Assembly (NCBI RefSeq): GCF_030052815.1
Contig: NC_079495.1
Coordinates: forward strand, 31,715,967 to 31,779,966
Direction of reading: 5' to 3'
Origin: Hevea brasiliensis
Taxonomy: Eukaryota; Streptophyta; Magnoliopsida; Malpighiales; Euphorbiaceae
DNA length: 64,000 nt
The position numbers and the translations under genes are program-made. Below, piece by piece: positions 1-10,638 of the stretch (position 1 is its first letter; every line of letters starts with the position of its first letter). Under the pieces are notes generated by a model. The model did not search any database and was not told the origin of the DNA. It worked only from the letters and a program-made list of their open reading frames with translations.

Positions 1-2533
1 ACAATTTCGGGTCCAATCATTTTTCTTTCACCCACGTCATCCCAACACAACGGGGTTCTACATTTTCTGCCATACAAAGCTTCATATGGAGGCATCCCAA
101 TGCTTGATTGGTAGCTGTTGTTGTAAGCAAACTCAATTAAAGGCAAGTGTGTATCCCAACTACCCTCAAACTCAATCACACAAGCCCGTAGCATGTCCTC
201 CAAGATCTGAATTACCCTCTTAGACTGGCCATCTGTCTGTGGGTGGAATGCAGTACTGAAGTTCAATCTAGTTCCTAGGGCTCTCTGAAGACTACCCCAG
301 AATCTAGAAGTGAACCTAGAATCTCTGTCTGATACAATAGATACTGGCACTCCATGCAGTCTCACAATCTCATCAATGTACAACCTGGCCAATCTGTCCA
401 AACTGTAGTCCATCCGGACTGGCAGAAAATGAGCAGACTTAGTCAGTCTGTCTACAATGACCCATACTGCATCATGACTCTTCTGTGTCCGCGGAAGTCC
501 CATTACAAAATCCATTGTTATTCTTTCCCATTTCCATTCCGGCACTGGTAGTGGATGTAACAACCCAGTGGGTACTTGATGCTCTGCCTTTACTTGCTGA
601 CAAGTTAGGCATTTGGATACAAACTCTGCCACATCTCTCTTCATACCCATCCACCAGTAATGCTCCTTTAGCCCTCTATACATTTTTGTACCACCAGGGT
701 GCATGGCAAAAGGAGACTCATGTTCTTCCTTCAAAATGATCTGCCTCAATTCAACATCATTAGGAACACACATTCTGCCTTGGTGTAGCAGTAAACCATC
801 ATCTCTGATTAAGAACTCTGGTTTCTTGCCCTGCCGGACTTCTTCCAACAGCTTCTGATGCCTTTCATCATTCTGAGCATCCATTCTGATCTGATCAATC
901 AACACTGGCTGTACATGCCATGCAACTGCTGCCTGCCCATCATCATTAATCTCTAAACTGGCATGTAATAACCTCAACTCATGTACCAAAGACAAATGAG
1001 TAACTCGTAGACTTGCCATAGTCTTGCGACTTAGGGCGTCAGCCACAACATTAGCTTTCCCTGGCTGATAGTCTATCAGACAATCATACTCCTTTATCAA
1101 CTCTAACCACCTCCTCTGTCTCAAATTCAACTCTTTCTGGGTGCCCAAATACTTCAAAATCTTATGATCTGTGTAGATATAACACTTCTCCCCATACAAA
1201 TAATGTCTCCAGATCTTAAGAGCAAATACAATGGCTGCAAGCTCCAAATCATGTGTCGGATAATTCCTCTCATGCGGTTTTAGCTGGCGTGATGCATAGG
1301 CAATGACATTTCGATCTTGCATCAACACACAACCTAACCCGTTGTGAGAAGCATCGCTATAAACTGTGTACTCTTTACCTGGAGTAGGTAAAGTCAGGAC
1401 TGGAGCCTCAGTCAAACATCTCTTTAATTCATCAAAACTTTGCTGGCATTTGTCCGTCCACTGAAATTTCACATCCTTTCTAAGTAGCTTGGTCAATGGA
1501 GATGCCAACATAGAGAATCCCTTCACAAATCGACGGTAGTATCCAGCTAACCCCAGAAAACTGCGAATCTCTGTGACATTTCTGGGTGGCTTCCAATTAA
1601 GGACAGCTTCAATCTTGCTAGGATCTACCTTAATACCCTCTGATGATACTATGTGCCCCAAAAAGGATATCTCCTTCAGCCAAAATTCACATTTCGACAG
1701 TTTGGCATATAGCTGTTTCTCCCTCAAAGTCTGCAGTACAATCCGCAGATGTCTATCATGCTCTTCTGCATTCCTCGAATAAACCAATATATCATCGATA
1801 AATACCACAACAAACTGATCGAGGTATGGTCTGAAGATAGTGTTCATCAGATCCATAAAAGCAGCCGGAGCATTAGTTAACCCGAATGGCATGACCAAGA
1901 ACTCATAATGGCCATAGCGGGTTCTGAAGGCAGTTTTAAAAATACTCTGCTCTTGTACTTTCAGCTGATAATAACCTGATCTCAGGTCAATTTTGGAGAA
2001 CACAGCTACACCCCTCAACTGATCAAACAAGTCGTCAATACAGGGTAATGGGTATCTGTTCTTTATTGTCACCTTATTCAACTGCCGATAGTCAATGCAT
2101 AACCGGAGAGTGCCATCCTTCTTCTTTACAAATAATACTGGCGCTCCCCAAGGTGACACACTAGGGCGAATGAAGCCCTTGTCAAGCAGCTCTTGCAATT
2201 ATACTTTCAATTCTTTTAGTTCTGCTGGTGCCATTCTGTATGGTGTTATAGAGACTGGGTCCACACAAGGCATAACATCAATTTCAAATTGCACTTCTCT
2301 TTATGGAGGTAATCCTGGCAATTCATCAGGAAACACATCCGGAAAGTCACACACCGTAGGAATGTCCCTCAGTGCTGGACTCCCCACTTGGGTGTCTATC
2401 ACATGTGCCAAGTATGCCTCACACCCTTTTCCAATCATTTTTCTGGCCAGTGCAGCTGAAATGATGTTTGAAGGCAATAACTGTCTCTCCCCATGTATTA
2501 TTACATCACCATACTGAGGGAGACCAAAAGTGA
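1..2533 (-). pseudogene. Element A pol: RT, RNase H and integrase
   Basis: From 2198 down to position 1 this strand reads without a stop for over 730 codons and leaves the window still open. Visible are the RT motif CIDYRQLNK, the catalytic FIDD box near 1780-1808, RNase H motifs [10 protein letters not shown] and YTDHK near 1160-1370, the integrase zinc region with CLTCQQ near 610-630, and the second catalytic Asp of integrase at 327-329. The upstream part is damaged. A 1-base deletion near 2540 breaks the frame from protease, and stop codons lie at 2301-2303 (Glu in B) and 2199-2201 (Gln in B). The third integrase acidic residue is Lys (codon 219-221, AAG), where B has Glu (GAG). Translation could not pass from gag into RT, so I call it a pseudogene despite the long open stretch. 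Confidence 0.9.
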
Positions 2534-2896
2534 CTATCTTGATCTCTGATCAATCATGGCGTGATGCCTGGCTAACCAATCCATGCCCAATATAATGTCA
2601 TAATCTCTGAAGGGCATTTCAATTAAATCAGACAGAAAAGTGTGTCCTTGGATCACTAAAGGACAATCTCTATATAGCCTATTTACCCTGACCTCCTGGC
2701 CTAATGGACTAGTTACTAGCACATCATAGTCCATTGGTACACACTGAATAGCAGTAGGACACATCACACTAGCACTAACATACGAATGTGTGGAGCCAGG
2801 ATCAAATAACACATATACATCTTGGTCAAGGATGGAGAAAATACTAGCTACAGCATCTGATGTTTCAGCCTCCTCCCTCTGACGCATGGTATACAC
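2534..2896 (-). pseudogene. Element A aspartic protease fragment
   Basis: A 120-codon open stretch starting at an internal Met. It contains the retropepsin-like motif FDPGSTHS followed by a hydrophobic segment, and later LGMDWLARH, which marks the end of protease before RT in plant gypsy elements. The active-site Asp is present, although the usual DSG or DTG is DPG here, as it is in B. The reading ends at 2534 because a 1-base deletion relative to B brings in a TAG stop. Upstream it is out of frame with gag owing to another 1-base deletion near 3020-3030. In B gag and pol appear to be one continuous frame. Confidence 0.85.
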
Positions 2897-4113
2897 TCTG
2901 ACTGGTGAGCCACTAGGTACTGGCTGGTTAACAGTGCTCTGACTTCCAGGGGTGTTACCAGGGCCCCTACCTCTGCCTCTTCCTCTAGCAGCTGACTGTG
3001 ACCCTCGGGTGCAGAGACTTGGGCTGATCCTTCAGATGTAATGAAAGATCCAGACCGGCGCGGACTAGTGCAATCCTTAGCGAAATGTCCGCTTCCTCCA
3101 CAATTAAAGCATGCACCAGTAGCCTTGAAACAAACCCCACCATGAGTTCTACCACACGTTTCACACTGCCGAACCGATAGAGCTCCTCGGGGTGCCTGCT
3201 GGGTCTGCTGACCAGACCGGGGTGGTCTTCGGCTAGAAAATATGCCTCTGCCTCTACGGGAGCTAGATCCCCCAAACTGTTTCCTCTTCCCAAAACCACT
3301 TCCAAATGCTTGTTCAGTAGTCTTTTCAGTTTTCTCTTTCTCTTGTGAACCCTTATTCATTGCCCCTTTGGATTCTATCCTTTCTAATTCCAAGGCTCGT
3401 GAGATCAATTCAGCAAAATTTTGATGTCTGAAACCCACAACTTGCATCCTCAGACTCTGGCTTAGCCCGAACTCAAACCTCTTGCATCTGTCTCTGGGGG
3501 TGGAGACTAAGCTTCCAGTATAGTGGCTTAGCCTTGAGAAATCTCTCTCATATTCTGCTACAGTTCGGTTCCCTTGTTTCAAACTCAAAAATTCTTGCAA
3601 CTTCATATCCACATATGCATCGGGAACCCATTTCTGCCTGAATTCCCTCAGGAAGTTTGTCCAGGTTAACACAGGTGGCTCCACCAGGCTGTGGGGGATG
3701 GTCTTCCACCATTCATAGGCATCCCCTTGTAATAAGGAAACAGAATATTCGAACTTCATCTCTTCTGTGCACTGCAGCTTCCTAAAAACCCATTCCATTC
3801 TTTCCAACCATTGTTCTGCTTCCAGTGGATCCACAGTGCCTTTAAACTCAGTGGCCCCAAATTTCATCAACTTTTCATATTGTTGAGTTGAGGGCTGTGG
3901 TTGTGCTGCAGGTACTGGTATTTGAGCTTGGGGTGGCACATTACCCGCCATTTGCTGAAGGAATGCAGCCATCTGCTGTACAAATTGAGCAGGAAACTGC
4001 GGTGCTGGAGCAGGAGCTGGAGTGGCTGACCCACTCACGTTCTGGAGTGCTGGGGCTTCCCCTTGAACCTCAGCCTCAACAGATTGTTCTTCGGAATGAT
4101 CTCCTTCTTCCAT
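2848..4113 (-). pseudogene. Element A gag (capsid/nucleocapsid)
   Basis: A 421-codon frame. The start at 4113 is chosen because it follows the primer site and leader and matches the start seen in B (28514). It has a Pro/Gln/Ala-rich N-terminus, then a retrotransposon gag core (about residues 95-230, with EQWLERMEWVF and a conserved W..F..EF..KW pattern). A basic Arg/Gly/Ser-rich linker follows, then one CCHC zinc knuckle at residues 335-348 (C-x2-C-x4-H-x4-C). A 1-base deletion near 3020-3030 relative to B throws the last ~60 codons out of frame, so the gag-pol join is lost. Role in the family: forms virus-like particles and packages element RNA. Confidence 0.88.
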
Positions 4114-4283
4114 TCCGTTTTCTCAAATTTTCCACTTCCTGAGATTAAATACAAGGAGGTTGACCTCCGTTAGTGCATATTCATGATGTAAATATGTCAT
4201 ATGTATCAATTAAAGACACTTGAGCAGTTGTACTTATCAAAGAAATATTCACATGCAATAGTCAAAATTTATTGCAAAACCAT

Positions 4284-4295
4284 GCTCTGATACCA
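4284..4295 (-). other. Element A primer binding site (initiator Met-tRNA)
   Basis: On the minus strand the site reads TGGTATCAGAGC, complementary to the 3' end of plant initiator Met-tRNA. It lies 8 bases inside the LTR edge at 4304. Confidence 0.93.
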
Positions 4296-4863
4296 CTAAA
4301 ACATGTCACACCTTACCCCTCCGTAAGGCATAAAATGATCCCGTGGAATACTTAATGAACTACCGAACTTCACCTACCGATAACTCATTAAGTACCCTAC
4401 AAGGGATTTTAAAACGATTTTCTTACATTTTGGAAGTGGTGAGCAATTTGATGAGAATTAAAAATCATTTATTCAAGTTTAAATACTAGTAAAATTTTTT
4501 GTCCATTTTACTTTTGCCGCAATTTTTATAAAAATTTTGATAGAATTCTGTTTGTTTTTGGAGGAAACCATTCTTCAATTACCTGAGAAAAACACTCCCA
4601 AAATGTTTCACAACTCCCAACCACCAATAATTCTCAAATCAACTCAATTCAAGGCACTTCAAATAATTTCACAATACAAATCAAGATTTCTCATCTCAAA
4701 ATATTTAATATCTTCATTAACAAAACATAAAGTAGGAAATTCATATGTACAAATATTAAATTATAGCAGAAAATCTAAAATAATATTATTACAATTTATT
4801 TACAACTGCTCAACTACATTGATACATACAACATTTCCATATTTACATCAAAATTATCTACAA

Positions 4864-4881
4864 GGGTATAAAATAATACCC
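4864..4881 (-). promoter_or_regulatory. Putative TATA element of element A LTR
   Basis: Arms GGGTAT and ATACCC flank an AT core. The equivalent positions in both B LTRs (11175-11191 and 29241-29253) keep the inverted repeat with TATAA on each strand, and X has GGTATAT/ATATACC at 9446-9464. The position, about 560 bp from the U5 edge, suits a core promoter; this is inference. Confidence 0.45.
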
Positions 4882-7370
4882 GTACAAAAGCTTGATGTGA
4901 TCTTCAACTCAGTAGCAGCTCACTCTGCTGCTTTTTCCTTGCTCTTATCTGCGACAGCAAAATAAGCCATCGCTGAGTATAAAAATACTCAGTGGTGCAC
5001 AATAAAAATTTAAAATGCCATAAATAAATCATTCATTGCCAAACACAATGAAAATATTTGTCAATCACATTTCATCAATATCAAAGTTCATAATAACACC
5101 ATTTTGTCAAATAATATATTAAACACAGTTTAGTCAAACAATTTCATAAACACAGTGTTGCCAAAGTCACACACAACTTAAGCCATGACACAAAATTTCC
5201 GATCAATGCCGTGTTGTACACCACGACAAAGCAATCTACAACCCCATTAATCGAAACCAATGAGGGAGGTGGCTAGCTAGCTAATGAGTACTCATCTGAT
5301 CTACAACCTCAACTGGCAAGCCAGAGAGGGAGGAAAATAAACGATCTCAACCCCATAAATGGAGGAGGAATAATAAGTAACTGTCATGCTAAGTGTGAAT
5401 CAAAAATCCATTTCAAACATTTCATTAAAATATTGCATACAAAAATCAAATCAATTTCCAAAGTTACAATTTGATCACAAGGTGGCAACACAAAAGTTCA
5501 TAAATTCATAATGCGTACTAAATCAATTTTTCAAGGATAAAATGCTTAAATAGGGTTTATTGTGCACAAACCTCAAGCGAGTCGTCCCTTAGCCTTGACT
5601 CGGTTCCTCGAGTTCCTTCCCGATATTCTTTTCAACTGAAACACACAATTTTACAATGTTTCAGTACTAGAACTTAACATAAATACAAAAATAAATTTCA
5701 CTTCATTTTAACTAGCTCTATTGCATTAAATTCGACATTCTCGAAGTTTTTGTGTTTCGAGTTACTATTCACTGCACTATTTAAGTCAAATTGTTGACTT
5801 TTTAAGGCTTAATAGGTATGGGAACTCCAACTTCACCCACATACCACATTTTGGTCATTAAACTTGTTGGTTTTGGTCATTTTCTCAAAGTTTAGGTCAT
5901 TTTGGCAAAATTGCCAATTTTCAGTTTTGGTGCTCGGAAGTTGCACTGTTCCATTGGTCGATCTACTGTTGGATTTTGACAAAACTTCCTTCATAGAAAA
6001 TGTTCCTTATTATCTTAGGTGTATTCTCATTTTTGGATCACCTCAATCAGAGTTTTGTAGCTCAAGTTATGGCCAAAATAAGTTTATTGTTCACGTGCAC
6101 TGTTCACACTGGTATTTTGGGTTCTGGCAGATTTTGATCCAACTTTGGTCAGTAATTTGATCAAGTTAAGTTCATAATTTGGTCTAACTTTCTTCATATG
6201 AAATGTTCTACTATGTCTTATGTTTCCATCGGTTCAAGAATCACCTAAATCCGAGTTTTCTAGAGAGAGTTATAGCCATCTAAACATTACTGCTCAAATG
6301 AAAATCTGCAGAGTTGCAGGTTTGGTAACTCAACTTTGCTCAATAATTTGAATGGGTTAATGGCATAATTTGGGGTGGTGTTCTTCATTACAGTTTTATA
6401 TCTATACCTTATCTAATTGCTGGTAAAATTTCAGGTCAATTTGACCTTCCTAGCTCAAGTTATGATTACTGTTCATTTGGTCAGTTTGGTGCAGTGGCAG
6501 CCTACTCTCATTTCACTTTGGTCAATTGTTTCACCAAGTTTAATCAGTTTTTGGCCATGGTTCCTTAATGAAAATTGTGCTATTTTATGTCTATTTTCAT
6601 TCCCAATTAGTGGCATATCAATTGGACTTGTAAAATTTGAGTTTTGGTCCTTCAAAGTGGGTTTGGTCATGCTGCCAGCAGCATGACCATTGGACCTACG
6701 AATTTGGTTTTCATTCCAACAATTCCCACACAACTTATTTGGTCATAATTGACCATTATTTCATTTCACAATAGGTCAAACATGCCATTTATGCATTTCT
6801 CCAAATTTTGGTTCATAAACCCTAGCCTCCAAACCTTAATTCACTTAAATTGTGCAATTAACTAAATTCAAAACTTTAAACTATAATCAATCAACTAATT
6901 AAGACTTTTAAACTCATTGTATCTCATTTAATTCATGCAATTCATACTCCCTTCAACTAGGTCAAAATTTCAGTTTAGTCTTTCTCCCATGTTTTTTTCA
7001 TTTAATCAAGTTCTAAGCTCACTTTCAACCATCACATATGCATTTGAATGGGTAAATAAAGAGTTTAGCATACTAACCTCAATTTAAATGCCAAGCCTTC
7101 AATTGTTCTCTTTCTTTCCTCTTTCTTTCTTGTTCCTAGGTTGAGATTGCAAGGTCTAATGAAGTTTTTAGGGGAGTTATGTGGATTGGGTGAAGAAATT
7201 CAAGCTTAAAAGTAAGCTTAATGGAAGAAGCTTTCATGGAGATGAGAGGGAGAAATGGGGCGGCAAAGAGAGAAGAAGATGAAAGGATTTTTTTTTTTTT
7301 TTTCTTTCATCTTTATCCCTTTTAGAAGACCAAAAATTCCAATTTAATAATTCACTTAATTAATTTGTTT

Positions 7371-7392
7371 ATGACATCATTCATGATGTCAT
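7371..7392. promoter_or_regulatory. Perfect 10-bp inverted repeat in U3 of element A LTR
   Basis: Arms ATGACATCAT and ATGATGTCAT are separated by TC. The B LTRs have the same element with one arm mismatch (near 13679 and 31900). It resembles a bZIP-type palindrome, but function is not shown. Confidence 0.4.
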
Positions 7393-7936
7393 CAACTTTG
7401 ACTTTTCCATCGTTTTCTTTTTTTTTCTATTAGTTCTTTAATTTAATTCTCGATTCTGAAATTTTCTTTTCTCCGATTTTATTGGACAGTTAGGTCAGTA
7501 GTCAGCTCTCGGGGTCAATTGACCAAATTGCCCCTCGCCGGTTCATCCCGGTTTGCAAATAATCCAATATTTCTTCCGACTCCCTGACCTAATTATTTGA
7601 CTGGCTTAACAGTTCTTTGTCGTGATTTTCTCTTTTCCACTGTGTTCATAAGGGTCCTAAGGACCGCAGCGTCACTTTTTACGATTCGAAATTTGAGTTT
7701 AAAACGACTTCGCAGTCGTTCCCGAGGAGGTCACTCATTGCTGTGACTCTCGGCTCGTTTAACCTCTTATGTTCTGTTTTTCTTACTTATAGTTAACTAA
7801 TTAAACATTACTAATTATTTGTGTTTATGGCTTCTCAAGTTGTCTTAAGTGTGGCTCTAATCTCCTTAATTGTTCGGACCGACACCGGTCACCAGAATAA
7901 TGAAATATACCAGGCTATACCAATAGGGGTGTTACA

Positions 7937-9993
7937 AAAATGGCCATAACTTGGTCTACATAACTCAGAATGACCTGAAATTTTGCCCTGTGTGCAATAA
8001 GACATAGATCTACAAGTTTGTAGTTTTGACCAAAACCCGAAAACCGAGGGAACTAGGTCGTCCGGCTAGGTCAAACTAGTATCCCGGAATCCAGCAAGTT
8101 GCAATAAAACGCAAAATACATGGAAATGAACTTGGTAACATGTACCAACCGTAAAAGACTATTGAATGTGACATGTTAGTAACATTAAAACCTAATTTAC
8201 CTAGAACGCATTGAGGGTCAACATATTAGGTTGACTAAGCAAATAATAGAAATTCAGTGAATTACTTATCAAGCATTATCGTTAGAGACAGTTTAAATGA
8301 GTACTGAAACACTTCAAATTGTGTTTCTCAGTTAACAAAGACTCAGGAAAGGGAAAGGAAACACTGAGTCAGAGTTAAGAGACAGTTATCAGAGATTTCT
8401 ACACAACTAGTTTTTAACTGATTTTGTTTTGAATATTTCATATGATTAAATGACATATTTTTCTTATGTATTATGTTCAGCAAGCATTGGATTTAATTCA
8501 ATGATTATTGAAATTGTTATAGTATGTATGAATTTAGCTTTGTGAAATGGTATTTCCACAAGTATTAAGCATTGTTATGGATTGAATAAATTATGTTTTA
8601 GAAAATTGTGATAGAACATGTTTTGAATTGTGATGATAATTTTCATGGAAAATGCAAATTTATGATTTGAATTGTGATGAGCATAAAAATTATTGGATAT
8701 TGGAATTGAATTTGAACCGAATTATATTGTGATTTATGCTCACTAAAAGGATAGTGATATTGTTTTATATCTCACTATAGATGCTTGACTAGGTTATTAC
8801 CAGTCTCTCTCATTTGTTGAGAAGACAATGGAGTTAGTTGTGTTTTGATTACCATGGTACGTGCACAGGCTTAGATTTTCCTCTGATTTGAGGTTACATC
8901 TAAGTTTATTTTATTGTTATGGCCCTTGCGGAAGATTTATTATTGTGATGGTACTGTGCACAATGATTCGACCTCCCCGACCATAGGGAGTTAGAATCAC
9001 ATCGAATATGGCCCTTTCGGATTAGTCTTGTATAGTTAGTGAGATAAAGAATGATTTTTGAGACACAACATGATTTTTGAGATACAGAATAGCTTTTGAA
9101 TGGTAAAGAATTGTGATTTCAATTATGTTTTATGTATAATTGATTTTGTTGGAATTACCTAAATGGTTAGTTATGATTTGATAAATTGAATTTCATGATC
9201 GAAGTCATTTTATACAAATGATTCACATTATTGGCAATGAATATTTTGAGTTTTGGAATTTGATGAGTATTCAGATTTCCAAATTATTTACTGTAAATTT
9301 TGTCAATGTATATTGTACTATGTTTTAAATTATAGTTGTGCACCACTGAGTTCACCACTCAGTGATAGCTTTGTATGCTGTCGCAGGTAAGAAGAGCATA
9401 GAGCAATGAGTAAGTTTCTTTGAAGACACATTCAGATCAGCTCCAGGTATATCATAGATATACCAATGTACATAGGTTTTGATGTATGCATGTAATAATA
9501 TGTATGTAAATTATTTAAGCAGTTGTATAAAAACTCTTATAAAATATTTTGGTATGTAATTAAATGTAAATTATTGTAAATGTAAATTTGAGATTTTATT
9601 TACTTTAATAGTTTTGTAATATAAATTTTGAGTCTTATAATCAATGAAATATTTCTTCATGATGAGATTGGCCATAAAATGAATTGATTGTTTATTGAGA
9701 ATTGAATTGTGAATTGAAATAAAGTTTATTGGAGTTGTATTTGAGAAAACATATTGGGAGCATTTTCTTTTGCAGGATTGAAGAACTATTTTCTCAAAAT
9801 ACAGCCGGCTCTTTGCCGAAATTTTGAAAAAAAATTTTATAACACCAGATTTTAATCGATGATTTAAATCTCATGAAAATTGTTTTAAAATCCCTTGTAG
9901 TATATCTAATGGGTTATCGGTAGGCGAAGTACGGTAATTCATTAGGTGTACTACGGGATCATGTTACATCTTACAGGGGAGTAGGGTGTGACA
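7937..9993 (+). repeat. LTR remnant X (related to the A/B family), plus orientation
   Basis: The end of this stretch is the reverse complement of the LTR start of A and B: it ends GGGTGTGACA, and the 120 bases before match, including the segment with CGGTAGGCGAAG. It therefore belongs to a related element in the opposite direction. The left part is missing because element A inserted here; the rest must lie left of the window. No primer site follows 9993, so it is a 3' LTR or a solo LTR. It carries hairpin arms CACTGAGT and ACTCAGTG at 9344-9364. No gene is seen. Confidence 0.8.
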
Positions 9994-10638
9994 GCAGGCA
10001 TATAGCCTGTAGAATAATCATATCAAACATTTATTGTCAGTCCATGACTTTCTATGTAGGCAGTACTGCTATCTATAATCCCTAATTGGTATACCAATCG
10101 ATCCAACTATATACATATAAGCCTAGGTATACTTTGGGCATATTAGTATTATTAAACACTTGTAGTTTTATTTTTTTCATGCTATGTACTATTAAGGGTT
10201 CATAACATATTGTTATTTCACTTCATGTACTATCTATGCTTTATACCATTTTCATGTCATTATAATGGGAACATAGGTCCCTAGTACATATTCATATAAC
10301 TTATGTATTTATCACTCTCATTATTTAATGTCATGCACTATACATATTTATAATATTATTGTTTCATATATGATGGAAACATAGGTTCCAAGTGTATTTT
10401 CATATGACTTATGTGTTTAAACCATTTAGGTAATTTATATTTTATGTATTAACTGATTTCATGTCACCTTGTAGTGGAAAAGTGGGTCCCACATACGTAT
10501 ATCATGTAATTTAGCATGTAGTGACTTATTAGGGATAAGTCCTTACTAAAAACAATTTAATTCAAGAGCCTCTCTTTAGGTTCAGTTTTACTATTTTGAC
10601 TTTACATATCAAGTTGAGCAATTTGTGGCTACTGTTTA
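9994..10638 (-). repeat. LTR remnant C', left piece
   Basis: This stretch aligns loosely with LTR D near 36580-36670. Both share GTACTGCTATC, a segment near TTGG-AT-CCAA-C, and TAGG-CTA-T..GGGCATATTA, in the same order. B inserted at 10639, and the LTR continues at 32484. X ends at its left edge, with possible duplication GCAGG at 9994-9998. No gene is seen. Confidence 0.65.
10634..10638. other. Target site duplication of element B, left copy
   Basis: GTTTA directly before the LTR edge TGTCACACC; an identical copy lies at 32479-32483. Confidence 0.92.

Larger units (their letters stand above)
1..7936 (-). mobile_element. Element A: Ty3/gypsy chromovirus (Tekay-like), 3' end outside window
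   Basis: Read on the minus strand, this is a 5' LTR (4304-7936), a Met-tRNA primer site, gag, protease, RT, RNase H and integrase, the last running off the left edge. The domain order PR-RT-RH-IN is that of Ty3/gypsy. The protein is closely similar to element B, which ends in a chromodomain, so A is placed in the same chromovirus family (inference). The right edge is exact: LTR end GGTGTTACA at 7936, next to X, an oppositely oriented LTR that A has interrupted. The five bases after it, AAAAT (7937-7941), would be one copy of the target duplication; the other lies outside the window. Confidence 0.93.
4304..7936 (-). repeat. Element A 5' LTR (3633 bp)
   Basis: On the plus strand it starts TGTCACACC and ends GGTGTTACA, so it has TG...CA edges. 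It is homologous end to end to both LTRs of B. It has no coding content; short open frames inside are not conserved as protein. Features seen: a TATA palindrome at 4864-4881, a hairpin at 4973-4992, a run of 16 T at 7288-7303, and a 10-bp perfect inverted repeat at 7371-7392. Confidence 0.93.

Noticed and set aside
2095..2517. Long plus-strand open frames over pol (also 26473-26943)
   Set aside because: They are antisense shadows of the protease-RT region, which has clear motifs on the minus strand.
9388..9397. Possible splice donor (CAGGTAAG) in LTR X
   Set aside because: Present only in X; A and B have CAGATAAG or CAGATAC at the site, and no acceptor or spliced product can be argued.
9994..10638. 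Unique host sequence between nested elements
   Set aside because: Blocks match LTR D in order, so it is best explained as part of C'.
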